A stretch of DNA of 64,000 nt from positions 75,858,135 through 75,922,134 of the forward strand of contig OY726569.1 of the NCBI GenBank assembly GCA_963383645.1, written 5' to 3'. Under the pieces are notes generated by a model that saw only the letters and a program-made list of their open reading frames with translations, was not told the origin of the DNA and did not search any database. Of this stretch, positions 12,126 to 22,440 are shown piece after piece. Positions within the stretch are counted from its first letter, which is position 1, and every line of letters begins with the position of its first letter. This DNA is from Muscardinus avellanarius. Lineage: Eukaryota > Chordata > Mammalia > Rodentia > Gliridae. Position numbers and translations under genes: made by a program.

Positions 12126-12895
12126 TTACCCATCATAAAGTATTGACTCAATTTCACATCTTAAGCATCTCTGTAGGAGCCAGGCCCTTGGCTAGCTGAT
12201 GCGAAGAGAAACACATCATTTCCTGTGTTGAGTTTTTCATCAGGAGACTCTTAGAACTCTCAAAGACTCCCCCAAAGACTGCAGGACAATGTACAAGCTG
12301 GGCCTCTCTTCACCTTCCACCTCCTCCTGGCTGGTCTACCTGCAGGAAGCAGGAGCTCTTCTAAGAAGTCAGAAGTGACAGTTTCTGTGTTGCAGATCAA
12401 ACAGAACACAGGGGACAGGATGGACAGCTGCATAAAGCATGGCCAGGGCTCTCCATCCTCAAGGGAGAAAGTGACGAAGGCAAAAAGTCAGCATTTTCCT
12501 GCTGCTCCATGCAGGCGGGCCCTCTTCAGACCCGGTGGCCACAGGGAGCTGACTCACAGGCCGCCTCCTCCTGCAGTGGCGTAGCTGCTTCTCCCCCAAC
12601 TGCACTGCTGAGCAAACGCAGAGACCGCTTGTTTCAAGGTAGATTGTTGAAAATGTCTTGCGTTTCTCATTTCTATTTCCAGGCATGTCACTGACTTGCT
12701 GAGTCACATTTGGCAAGCTCAGAATCTTTTTAATTTCCTCCTGTTGTTCCATCTGGAAAATATGATTTATGAAAAGCTCTAGGACATTTTATCTGGAAAA
12801 AGGTATAATGCATAAAAAATAATAATGCTGTTTACCCAAAGACTTTTACTTGTATATAGATCAGTTAAAACATATGTTTATGGCTACAAAAATAT
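12126..12895. other. Intergenic, no gene recognised
   Basis: Mixed sequence. A slightly CpG-enriched patch at 12510-12600 is far too short and weak to be a CpG island. Confidence 0.5.
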
Positions 12896-12899
12896 TTTG

Positions 12900-13000
12900 G
12901 CCTACTTTGTTCTTCACTATGCTGAAAGTTCATGAAAATAGGGACTATTTATTTACATATTTCTATTCCCAACACTTATAATACAGCCTGGCATTCTCTA
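12900..13000 (+). repeat. L2 LINE 3' fragment
   Basis: GTTCATGAAAATAGGGACTAT followed by ATTCCCAACACTTATAATACAGCCTGGC is the L2 3'-end motif order. Confidence 0.65.
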
Positions 13001-13176
13001 CGTGGCCCTTGAACCCTTGGGAAACCCAGGTATGTGGGCAAATAGCCTAGAAGTGTTATAAAATTTTGTACATTTGAGCTCCTTTTGAGATGCACACCTG
13101 CATAGCTCTCATTTGATTTTCAACAGTATGACCCAACAAAGTAGTTAAAACTATAAATGAGGCTCTGAATATATAT

Positions 13177-13206
13177 TTATTGAATGAGCAATAACTCATT
13201 CAATAA
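13177..13206. repeat. Perfect 12-bp inverted repeat, 6-nt loop
   Basis: TTATTGAATGAG (13177-13188) is the exact reverse complement of CTCATTCAATAA (13195-13206), with loop CAATAA. One further T-A pair extends the stem. The left arm resembles the L2 tail motif. Confidence 0.95.
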
Positions 13207-13855
13207 AAAAGGGGCTTGCTACCCCTCTCTCTCCAAGTTTTGGTCACTCCTCAGAAGCACTAGTGTTCTGGAGGAACTGACACTATTTCACAGTATCTGT
13301 GTTGGTTACAGGATACTAGATTCAAAGGCAGAAATGGCGAGGAAAAGCAGAACATGGATCATCTTACTGACACGGAAGAAAGAGGCGAGAGAGAGGAAGG
13401 CTCTCACTTAATGTCATGCTCTTGCCCTAGTCAAACAGCAATATGCCCAGGTTATTGACTTTAATAATCATACAACCATGATTTCCATTAGATGTGAGAT
13501 GATAATGTGCCAATAAAAGTATATTAAATAAAAGAAAACCCACAATATGGTAAACTGGCAAAGAGAAGATATTGAACAAATATTTGATGGTGCTAAGAAG
13601 GAAGCAATATGAAATAAAAAGACTAAAAATGTTGCCATAAAAGCTTTTCTAGAACTTAATTGTGTCAAACATTTTAGGAATATTTTTGGACTTAGGTTAT
13701 AAATGTGACTTGTAAGTTGATAATTTTGTAAGTTAAAAAACATTAAATGTATTGAAGAGAACAACTAAAAGTACATTACTTTTTCCTATTTTATAATACT
13801 TTATTTGTAGCCTAAAAAGAAAAAAAAAAAAAAAAAACTTCTCCCCAATATAACA
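13207..13855. other. Intergenic, nothing recognised
   Basis: A/T-rich sequence ending in a poly(A) run (13819-13837). No gene or named repeat is supported. Confidence 0.5.
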
Positions 13856-13859
13856 AAAC

Positions 13860-13985
13860 TACCTTGAGGCTGAGTCCATGCTTTGTTTTTTCTTTCTAAC
13901 ATCTAATACATTACACTGAGCACAGGGCTTTACTTAGATTGGTGCTTCAGAAATATCATTGTAGATAGAGATGAATGAGAAGTAT
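13860..13985 (+). repeat. L2 LINE 3' fragment
   Basis: TGAGTCCATGCTTTGTTT, TTACACTGAGCACAGGGCTT and a terminal GATAGAGATGAATGAGA agree with the L2 3' end. Confidence 0.55.
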
Positions 13986-14154
13986 CTAGTTATGATCACA
14001 TTGTCAGAGATATCTAATGGGAGGTTGTTTCATTTCTTGGTGATTTGTCTAACTTCTGCAGTCAGGTATATGATGGCCTATATCAAGTCCGAAATGAGAG
14101 TCCAGATCTATGTGTGTAATATAGAAAAAAAATTGCCACAATTCTTGGTTTTAT

Positions 14155-14365
14155 TGTATGTATGTATGTATGTATGTATGTATGTATATACATATGTATA
14201 TGTGCGGTATTGAGGGTAGAACCTAGGGACATTCTACCTCCGTACTACAACCTAGCCCCATTTTATTTTTATTTTGAAACAAGGTTTACCGAAGTTACTG
14301 AGGGCCTCATTAAATTGCTGATTTTGGTCTCAAACCTGTGTTCCTCCTATCTCACTCTCCCATAC
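14155..14365 (-). repeat. B1-dID SINE, antisense, with (TATG)n tail
   Basis: A decayed ID half and B1 body. The A tail has become a TATG microsatellite (14155-14186). It is flanked by TTCTTGGTTTTA direct repeats (14142-14153 and 14366-14377), which identify the true ends. Confidence 0.88.
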
Positions 14366-14424
14366 TTCTTGGTTTTAGAACATGAGGAAGTTATTCAATT
14401 GGACTACAAAAATTAAAGGTCTAT

Positions 14425-14512
14425 GGTTGAGGGTCTAGCTCCATGGTACATTGCTCACCTAGCATGCACAGGATCCTGGGCTTAATCCCCAGCATTACAA
14501 GCAAAATAATGA
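14425..14512 (+). repeat. ID element
   Basis: A free ID unit: TTGAGGGTCTAGCTCCATGGT ... CTAGCATGCACAGGATCC ... GGCTTAATCCCCAGCATTAC. Confidence 0.82.
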
Positions 14513-14548
14513 AATCTGTATTTGTGTAATTTTGCAGGATTTTAATTT

Positions 14549-14751
14549 TTTCTTCAGTATTGGGGATTGAATCCAGGGGCATTCTACCTCTGAGGCACAT
14601 TCCCAGCCCTATTTTTTATTCTTTATTTTGAAACAAGGTCTCACTAAGTTTCAGAGGACATAAGTAGCTGAGGCTGGCTGAGAAACTGTGATCCTCCTGT
14701 CTCAACCTCCCAAGTAATGAGATTATAAGTGTGTGCCACCACACCTAGCTT
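14549..14751 (-). repeat. B1-dID SINE, antisense
   Basis: Both halves are complete. It is flanked by ATTTTAATTTT duplicates (about 14538-14548 and 14754-14764). Confidence 0.92.
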
Positions 14752-14912
14752 AGAATTTTAATTTTAAACTCTAATGGGGTGGGAACTGGGGAAGGGCTAA
14801 TTGATGTGTGCATGTCTGCCTCTACCATCTTGTGCTCCATTAAGATGTATAATAACTACAATGCATTAATAAAAAATTTTAAAAATAAAACAAATTTTAA
14901 AAACGTGATCTG

Positions 14913-15096
14913 AGCCAGGCATGGTGGCTCATGCTTGTAATCCCCGCGCTTGGGAGGCAGAGACAGGAGGATCGCGCAGATTCAAAGCCAGCCTCACTGG
15001 CTTAAGAGACCCTGTTTCCAAATAAAATGTAAAAAATAGGTCTGGGAGTATAGCCTGGAGGTTGAAGGGCTTACAGGAACCCCAGTAACACCAAAA

Positions 15097-15132
<36 letters not shown>
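14913..15132 (+). repeat. B1-dID SINE with (AAAT)n tail
   Basis: Belongs to the CCCCGCGCTTGGGAGG subfamily. The A tail is an AAAT microsatellite (15094-15134). AACGTGATCTG / AACATGATCTG flanking repeats mark the target site. Confidence 0.94.
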
Positions 15133-15135
<3 letters not shown>

Positions 15136-15143
15136 CATGATCT

Positions 15144-15355
15144 GGGCATATATCAAGTCTGTATTTGGGCATATATGAAAGGCTGAGACAGAAAAATCAT
15201 AGGTTCTAGAACAACCTCAACAACATAGCAAGACTTTCAGAAACATAGCAAGACCCTCTTTCAAAACAAAAAATATAAAAGGCCGGGGGTGTAGTTAAGA
15301 GATAGAATGTAGAATGCTCTGGGTTCAATCCCCACCAAAAGAAAAGAAAAAAGAA
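15144..15355 (+). repeat. B1-dID SINE, diverged
   Basis: A degraded head, a partly duplicated AACATAGCAAGAC segment in the body, and an ID half ending TGGGTTCAATCCCCACC. Confidence 0.8.
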
Positions 15356-15486
15356 ACATATTGCCTAGTTCTATTAAAATATATATCTCAATTTAAAATA
15401 TATCTATAGCCTAATTATCTTAAAATAAATAAATTAATAAAAACAAATGTATAACAAAATGAATTATCTTATGGCCAATATTCTTA

Positions 15487-15515
15487 TGTATGTATGTATG
15501 TATGTATGTATGTAT

Positions 15516-15550
<35 letters not shown>

Positions 15551-15756
15551 TTTTTGCCGGTCTGGGGATGGAACTCAGGGGCATTTGACCTCTGAGCTAC
15601 ACTCCCAGCCCTATTTTTTATTTTTTATTTTGAAACAGGGTCTCACTAAGTTGTGAAGGGCTTCACTAGGAAGCTGAGGCTGGCTGTGAACCACAATCCT
15701 CCAGTCCTCAGCCTCCCAAATGCTGGGATTATAAGTGTGCACCACCACGCCTGGCA
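15487..15756 (-). repeat. B1-dID SINE, antisense, compound microsatellite tail
   Basis: A complete SINE. Its tail on the plus strand is (TATG)n followed by (TTTA)n, at 15487-15553. CCAATATTCTTAT direct repeats flank it (15474-15486 and 15757-15769). Confidence 0.94.
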
Positions 15757-15903
15757 CCAATATTCTTATAACCAACACCAAAGTCAAAAAATACATTTGG
15801 TCAGCTACCCCAGAAACCCCTCCATGATTCCTATCCCTATTATAGTCTCTTCTCTCCTTTCTTTTCTTTCCATCCCAAGAAAGTATTATCCTGACTCTTT
15901 ATA

Positions 15904-16092
15904 GCCATGGTTCTTAAAGCATGGGCTCTAAACCAGGAGTTCCATCATCAACTGGAATCTTGATGGAAACACAAACTCCCAGGCTCCATCACAGACTAAA
16001 GTATAAACTCTTGAGGTAGAGCCCAGAAATCCATGTTTTAAGAAATTCTCCAGGTGACTCTCCTGATATCTAAAGTTTGAGAACCATTATCC
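15904..16092 (+). mobile_element. MER5A (hAT-Charlie MITE), nearly complete
   Basis: It starts ATGGTTCTTAAAGCATGG and ends AAAGTTTGAGAACCATTA, so the terminal inverted repeats (GGTTCT ... AGAACC) are both visible. The interior holds the CAGGCTCCATCACAGACTAAAG and CCAGAAATCCATGTTTTAAG blocks of MER5A. Confidence 0.85.
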
Positions 16093-16604
16093 ATACTAAT
16101 CCTTTCCTTGTTTCTTTATTGTTTTATCACCAAAAAATGCACCTATGAGCACTATAGTTTGTTCTTGCCAAGTTTTAAAATTTGACATGTGTTTAAGTCT
16201 CCTTTTAATATAATGTCCTTCAGCCACTTCTTTTATTAAAGTTTATCTGTTAAGGAACCCTGACTGACCTGGTCAGTTTCCCACAGTTGGGACTTTGCTG
16301 AATATAGACATATGGGGCAGTTCAACAGATTCTTCTGTCCTCTGTATTTCCTCCAAATTGGCAGTGGGATCCAGAGGTTTAATTGGATTTTAGTTTGACC
16401 TCATTGGCAAGACTATAGGCTGTGTGTTCTGTTCTCTCATCAGGAGGAACACAGTGTCTGTTCATCACTCTTGGGGAAGTTGTTGATAATGCCCAGATCC
16501 ACTAATTCATTAGAAGTTACAAAATGTCAGTATTCTAATCCTGTCATTTATTAACTAGTATAATTTAATAAAGAACTGTTTTCTTCACCTAATTCAGTAG
16601 TATA

Positions 16605-16606
<2 letters not shown>
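16093..16606. other. Intergenic, nothing recognised
   Basis: No supported feature. Confidence 0.5.

Positions 16607-16660
<54 letters not shown>
16607..16660. repeat. (AT)27 microsatellite
   Basis: Uninterrupted AT dinucleotides for 54 bases, immediately upstream of a SINE. Fully self-complementary. Confidence 0.97.
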
Positions 16661-16666
<6 letters not shown>

Positions 16667-16667
16667 G

Positions 16668-16855
16668 TTACCTGGGCATGGTGATGCACACCTATGATTC
16701 CAGTGCATAGGAGACCAAGTTCAAGACTGTGTATGGTAACTTAGGCCCTGTTTCAAAATAAAAAAATAGTAGGGCTGAGGGTATGGCTCAGAGGTAGAAT
16801 ATCCCTGGGTTCAATCCCCAGTACTACAATAGAAAGAAAAAAAGATAGAAAGAAA
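16668..16855 (+). repeat. B1-dID SINE, internally shortened
   Basis: A head TGGGCATGGTGATGCACACC, a shortened body, and an ID half ending GGGTTCAATCCCCAGTAC. Confidence 0.86.
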
Positions 16856-16937
16856 AGGTGAATAAATATTTCATTCTTTCCAATTTTTATATTAATTGTA
16901 AAGATAATAAATTAATCACCCATCATTATCCAAAGCT

Positions 16938-16938
<1 letters not shown>

Positions 16939-16982
<44 letters not shown>

Positions 16983-17075
16983 GAGATAGAGATACTGGAG
17001 ATTGAACCCAGAGGCATTTTATATCTCCAAGGCACACTCCCAGCCCTTTTTATTTTTGAAATAGGGTCTTGCTGA
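16939..17075 (-). repeat. (GT)19 and truncated antisense SINE
   Basis: (GT)n at 16939-16976 followed by the ID half (GGAGATTGAACCCAGAGGC) and only the start of the B1 body. The microsatellite probably grew from the SINE tail. Confidence 0.8.
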
Positions 17076-17416
17076 TTGACCAATTCTTTTTTAGTATCAT
17101 TATGGACTCATGGATTGAAACCTATTTGATAGGGCTTCATCCACGACAACTATTATCATCATTGAAGCTAAAATCATGCCATCCTAGCTGGTGGGCACCA
17201 TGTCATATTGGCTCCTGGATCCTTTTGAGAGGTCTGTCTAGAACGGTAGAACATTCTAGGCTCACTTTGTACATGTCCTACCTGAAGTCATTTCTTCATG
17301 AAGCCCTGGCTTCTTTTAGAGTAAAATGATAGTTCAAGACCAAAATCTAAGCTCTGCTGGATCCCATTCTGACTGAACATTGTTTTGGGGCCTTTTCAGT
17401 GGGCAGAGTTAAGTAT

Positions 17417-17422
<6 letters not shown>

Positions 17423-17460
<38 letters not shown>
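17423..17460. repeat. (GT)19 microsatellite
   Basis: Pure GT repeat directly beside the right end of an antisense LTR remnant. Confidence 0.95.
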
Positions 17461-17463
<3 letters not shown>

Positions 17464-17464
17464 A

Positions 17465-17925
17465 TAACCTCAAAACATAGCTGTTTAAAACAATGAACAT
17501 TTATTATCCCCAGCAGTTTCTGCAGACCAAGAACCCACACTTGGAGTGTCTCACAAGGCTGCAGCCCTGATGCCAGGTAAGGCTGTAGTCATCTGTAGAT
17601 CTGGCTAGACTGGAGGATTCTTTTCTGAGGTAGCCGACTGCAACCCTGGCAAGTTGGAGCTGCCTGCTGTCAGGAAGCCTTAATTGCTCAGCATAGGGTC
17701 CTCCCCACAGAGCTGCTTGAACGTCCCAGTGACCGGGCAGCTGACTTCCCACAGACTGAGTGGCTCAAGAGAACATGGTAGGAGCCATAGTGTTTTTATG
17801 ATGTAGTCTTGGAAGTCACACTGTCAATGCTGTGATAGTTTCCTGCTCACATAGGTCAGCAGAGGAGTCGAGACCACAGAGGGCATGAGCATCTGAAGGA
17901 GAGGGCCATTGGGGGCCATGTGCAG
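17465..17925 (-). mobile_element. ERVL-MaLR (MLT1-type) LTR
   Basis: The plus strand shows the reverse complement of an MLT1-class LTR: AGCTGTTTAAAACAATGAAC, TCTCACAAGGCTGCAGCCC, GGCTGTAGTCATCTG, CAGAGCTGCTTGAACGTCCC and ATTGGGGGCCATGTG, in the expected order. Solo element. Confidence 0.75.
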
Positions 17926-17937
17926 ATTGATTGTTTT

Positions 17938-18180
17938 TGTTTGTTTTTTTAAAATTAATTAATTAATATTTTTATTGGTATATTGTATTCATACATCATA
18001 ATGGGATAAAAAAAAAACTTGTGTAGAAATACATGCACACATCACCCAGTTATCCCCTACCTAGTCCCCACCCCATTCCCTCTCCATCCCTCCTTCCCAC
18101 GCTTGGTTAGTGATTGACTTCAGTATGTTTAAGTACGTTGTGTGCTTTAGAGAGTTTCCTTCTTCCCCCCTCCTCCCATC
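17938..18180 (-). repeat. Possible L1 3' end fragment
   Basis: A T-rich start, then GTATATTGTATTCATACATC and a C/T-rich segment (18050-18100). This resembles the inverse of a rodent L1 3'UTR with its polypurine tract. Tentative. Confidence 0.45.
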
Positions 18181-18191
18181 CCCTTGGTTGG

Positions 18192-18385
18192 GTTTTTTCT
18201 TTTGTTTTGTTTTTGGTACTGGGGATGGAACCCTCCTACCTCTGGGCTCTACTCCCAGATCTATTTTCTACATTTTATTTGAAAACAGGGTCTCTTAAGC
18301 CAGCAATGCTGGCTTCGAACCTGCGCCGATCCTCCTGTCTCCACCTCCCAAGCACGGAGATTACAAGCTTGCGCCACCACGCCTG
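18192..18385 (-). repeat. B1-dID SINE, antisense
   Basis: Contains the GCCAGCAATGCTGGCTTCGAACC signature. CCCTTGGTTGG direct repeats flank it (about 18180-18190 and 18388-18398). Confidence 0.93.
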
Positions 18386-18399
18386 GTCCCTTGGTTGGT

Positions 18400-19580
18400 T
18401 TTTAAAGATAAAATAACTTGTCAATTCATACTGATGCATTCAGTTCATATTCAGGCCTGAGGCTTTTACTTAGCATATTCTATATCACAATGAGAATTGT
18501 AGCAACTATAATATCCCATAATTATCCATCCATTTTTATGTTAGTTCAAGTCCAAGATGGGAGTGCCATGCAAGAAATTTGGGAGGGAGACACCTGGGAA
18601 GGGTAGAGGAGAAGAAACCAGAGTCGTAGGGATACAATGTGGGTAGGAAGAGCCTCAGGCCACAGCTCGATTCTGAGAAGGTTTTGGCCAACAAAGGGAA
18701 ACCTCCTGAGTCATTTGCTGGTTGCACAAATCTTGCATCCAGCAGGTGTCGGTCAGCAGTGAAGTACTCCTCATGCTCATTCACTGGCTGGGGCGTGGGG
18801 TGGGAGTGAAGGAAGGGGATATGGCCTTAGTGCTAACTCAGTGTAGGATGAGGATGGATCCAGAAGGGAGAAAATGGGTCTGTTAATCAATTATACTACA
18901 GGAAGCAGAGGAGCTCAGCCCCTGGGCTCTACAGCTTCATCTCACTTTATACAGGACAGACTCAGAATAATACAGTGTTACCATTACCAGGATGATCACT
19001 GAAAAGAGTTAAAATGTCTTTGTACGTGCTCCCCCATAATCTTCCCTTCTATATTGAGAGTGGCAGAATATAGTCATTACATACTGTATCCTCTGCCTTT
19101 TTTCCCCCTCATTTAAAGCATCCATATTTTTACAAATCTTCTGTCAGGTTAAAATTACACACATCCTCTCCTTCTACCACCTCCTCTGCCCTTACCATAA
19201 TCGGATAAAACTCAAAGTGATTTGTGTCTTCTTTCCTATTTGAGAGAGGATCTGAAATTTGGAAACACAGTCTGGTTACTTATACTGCTCTAAGAACAGT
19301 GTAATAGATCTATCACCCTAAGCCATTTGGCCTCCCATGGGACCTCCAAATGAGGCCTAAATTAGATGCTCCAGAGTTGATTTGACAGCTCAGTAAAGGG
19401 GAAGATGCACCAATCTCCCCGTGCCGGGGCAGCTCACATCCTGGCGCCCAAAACAGAGGTGCAAAGTCATTGTGATTTTTTATTTTTTTTATTTTTAATT
19501 TTTTACTAAAATAGAAGACTTTGAGGTCAATATGCCTTGGAGCAGACTCTTTGCATGACCATAGACGTCAGGAGAGTGCG
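18400..19580. other. Intergenic, no gene recognised
   Basis: Low repeat content. No coding similarity was recognised. Confidence 0.5.
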
Positions 19581-19585
19581 GAGCC

Positions 19586-19610
19586 GGGGTGGGGGGGGGG
19601 GGTGGGGGGG
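19586..19610. repeat. Poly(G) tract, G-quadruplex motif
   Basis: Runs of 4, 12 and 7 G separated by single T, on the plus strand. Confidence 0.95.
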
Positions 19611-19619
19611 CGAGGCAGA

Positions 19620-20790
19620 ATAGGGCTAATGCTTCTGTTGCTAGAGACACTTCATTGGGAACATTTGGGAAGCATTAACCTATATATAGCTCAGGTATTC
19701 AGGGGAATATTGTGGCTTTTTAAACATAATTTAAATAACAATAAGTGAAGATTCCTAAAGAAGCTGGTGCAGCAGAACAATTGTTCCAGAAGCACAGGCT
19801 TTCTCCTCTGGGATTTGTGTCTTCCCTCCCCTTCCCCATTCATGGCCCCAGAGTTTGCACAATACAAAATGGTTCTGTAAATCAGTTAAGTATACAGAGA
19901 CAAATCCAGGCAAACTCAACATCCGTGAGAAGAATCTCATTAAGATTCCCAGAATGAGGGCTCTCTGTGAGAAAGTGCCACTGAACTTTTTCATGATTTG
20001 CCCTTGGATGAGTAGATGGAAATTTTACAAAGGATTTCTTTATACTCTTTTCTCTCATTTACTTGATCTGGCCTTGTGATGCTGGTGGTCCGGTTCAGTG
20101 AGTTCACCAGGCTGCCGTGGACACCGCTGTGGGGAGTCGTGGTGGGCTAGGCACCTCTCCCCTGGCATGGGCCAACAATTTCTCTTTACAGAGGAACTCA
20201 TGTCCAGTGCAACCACGGTCACTTCCATCTGAATCCCATCTTGCCCCTTAGATTTAAGAGGATAAAAAAGCAAACGGACTCTTAGCTTTGGATCCTGTTT
20301 TCTCCTCTGGGCTATACTCTTCCCACTCGAACCAAACACCTCCCACCTGCCAAGGGGGGGAGGCGGCAAGGAATCTGGTGTCAAAATATAATCAGACTTG
20401 TAAAACAGAACGCGGGGTGATTATTTTAATTACCAGAAGATTTTTCATTTCCCAAGAGGAGCATTTGCCAATAGATTCCTTTAAATAACCAATTCCCTTG
20501 GCATGTTTAAAAAGGAGAGCTGATTGACAACAGCGTGACGCATGCGGAGCTTTTTTGGAAACGCATCCCATACGTGTCCTCTGGGTGGCCTTGCTGGATA
20601 AGGACAGCATGATCCGAGTGAGCCAAGGTTGCATCAAAGCAGCATTGCTAGAGTTATGGTGGAAAGAAACCGTCTATGAAATATCCCATGCCGGACACAA
20701 GTGTTATGAAAACAGGCCATGTCTTTACCCTCTCCTCTTCAACCAGTGCTTGGTTTATTAGATCTGCCCGCGGTTGCAATCTAGCCCAGG
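19620..20790. other. Repeat-free block, possible conserved non-coding DNA
   Basis: About 1.2 kb with no SINE, LINE or simple repeat in a window where SINEs average about one per 0.9 kb. It contains isolated CpGs (20520-20590) and no open frame with recognisable similarity. Confidence 0.4.
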
Positions 20791-20794
20791 AGTG

Positions 20795-21000
20795 AAGCGC
20801 CTCGGCCCTGGATTTAAGTCCCAGTTATGCCTTCTGAGTTCTATGACCGTATGGAAGTTATTTAACATCTTTGAGCCTCTGTGTTTCTCATCTGGAAAGT
20901 GGATGGACATAAGCATTAAGTGTGGTGAGATATTAGATGTGATAATATATGCAAATAATCTGCCAGTCATGTATTAAGTTATTAATGGCTGTTAATAACT
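20795..21000 (+). repeat. MIR SINE
   Basis: GCCCTGGATTTAAGTCCCAG, TTATTTAACATCTTTGAGCC, TCTCATCTGGAAAGTGGATGG, then ATTAGATGTGATAATATATG, as in MIR. Confidence 0.8.
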
Positions 21001-21340
21001 GCTAGATGAGTACCATGGCATCCTTCAGGCCCAGGAAACAGGAGAACAGATGTATTGCTCTATTCTAATTACATGATCCAAGAACCAGAAGAGAGCTCAA
21101 TATGCAGTTTCTCCCGCTATCTAATTAGCACCGAGAGAACAAGTCTATGTTATTTAGACTAAATTCCAAGCAGTTACTTTCAGCTATTACATCCTTAAAT
21201 TTCAAGTGATTGATTTTCAACAACTCACCTGGCTCATTAATTTCTGCTGGTCAAGAGGGGCAGTTATTTCTTCTAAGTGACTACGTGGGGATCTTTGTTA
21301 TTTAAAATAAAAAAATCTTCAAGTAATATATCAAGGGTTT
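21001..21340. other. Repeat-free block with homeodomain-like cores
   Basis: No repeat was recognised. It contains CTAATTA (about 21065), TAATTAG (about 21122), GATTGATT and ATTAATTT within 300 bases. This is suggestive of a conserved non-coding element but is not evidence by itself. Confidence 0.35.
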
Positions 21341-21365
21341 CTTATGACTAAAACAAGTCTTATTT

Positions 21366-22006
21366 GTTATTGTGCTGGGGTGTGCCCCCACTGAGCTACA
21401 CCCCTAGCCCTTTTTATTTTATTTAATTTTTTTCCATACTGGGGATGGAACCCAGGGGCATTCTATCAACAAGCCACACCCCCAGCCCTATTTTATTTTA
21501 TTTTATTTTTGTGTGTGGGGGGGGGGGTCTGAGAATGGAACCCAGGGGCATTCAGCCTCCGAGCTACACCCCCTGTCCTTTTTTTTTTTTTTATTCTTTA
21601 TTTTTGAAACAGAGTCTCACTGTTGCAGAGGGCCTCACTAAGTAGCTGAGGCTGTCCGCTAACTGCCGATCCTCCAGTATCAGCCTCCTAAATGCTGGAA
21701 TTGCAAACATGCACCACCACGCCCAGCTCCCCAGCCCCATTTTTTATTCTTTATTTTGAAGCAGGGTCTCACTAAGTTGCAGAGGGGCTCACTAAGTAGC
21801 TGAGCCTTGCTGCTAACTTTGTGATCCTCCTGTCTCAGCCTCCCAAGGACTGGGATTAGAAGCCTGTGCCACCACACCTGGCTCTATTTTTTTATTTTGA
21901 AACAAGGTCTCACTAAATTGTCCAGGATTGCCTCCAACTTGTAATCCTCTTGTCTCAGCTTCTCAAGGACTGAGATGACAGGTGTACACCACCATGCCTG
22001 GCTTAA
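21366..22006 (-). repeat. Tower of antisense B1-dID SINEs
   Basis: Read on the plus strand: an ID half (21366-21415), a second ID half (21430-21490), a third ID half plus complete body (21512-21722), then an ID remnant with body (21728-21882) and a further body (21884-22006). The order suggests younger SINEs inserted into the linker of older ones, so that two detached ID halves on the left match two detached bodies on the right. Confidence 0.82.
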
Positions 22007-22021
22007 AGCCTGTTTGTAAAG

Positions 22022-22215
22022 ATATCTTGATTGCTGTAGGTACAGCACCACACACCTATGGTTCCAGTACTTGGGAGGCTGATATAGGAGGATTGCAAAT
22101 CCTCACCAACTTAGCCAGACCGGTTTCAAAGTAAAAAATGATAATAAATAAGAGCCGGCATTGTATCATGGAGGTTAGAGTGCCTCTGGGTCTAACCTTC
22201 AGTACCGGGGCTAGG
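22022..22215 (+). repeat. B1-dID SINE, diverged
   Basis: The head TGTAGGTACAGCACCACACACC runs to an ID half GTATCATGGAGGTTAGAGTGCC and GGGTCTAACCTTCAGTACC. Confidence 0.85.
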
Positions 22216-22257
22216 TGGGAATATCTTTAATAAAATTAATTTTGCTGTTAACTATAG

Positions 22258-22440
22258 CAATTGTTCTCAAAGTGCTGTTTTCAGATAAGCAGTAGCAGCA
22301 GCCTCAACTGTAGACCTGTTAGAAAGGCGAATTCTCAGTCCTCACCCCAGACTCACCAGAATAAAGCCAGCTGTGGTTAACAAGCCTTAGTAGTGATCTT
22401 AATCTATGGCATGGATGGCCTTAGATGCATGCTTCCTGAT
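22258..22440 (-). mobile_element. MER5A-like hAT remnant
   Basis: TTGTTCTCAAAGTGCTG, AGCAGTAGCAGCAGCCTC, CTGTTAGAAAGGCGAATTCTC, CACCCCAGACTCACCAGAAT and AACAAGCCTTAG follow the MER5A order in inverse orientation. Confidence 0.78.

Noticed and set aside
12500..12610. Second CpG island
   Set aside because: Only a handful of CpGs over about 100 bases, with no promoter elements or splice donor.
21366..22006. CRISPR-like array of regular repeats
   Set aside because: The repeats are SINE halves of uneven spacing and differing length, with A tails and rodent families. No spacers or cas genes are present.
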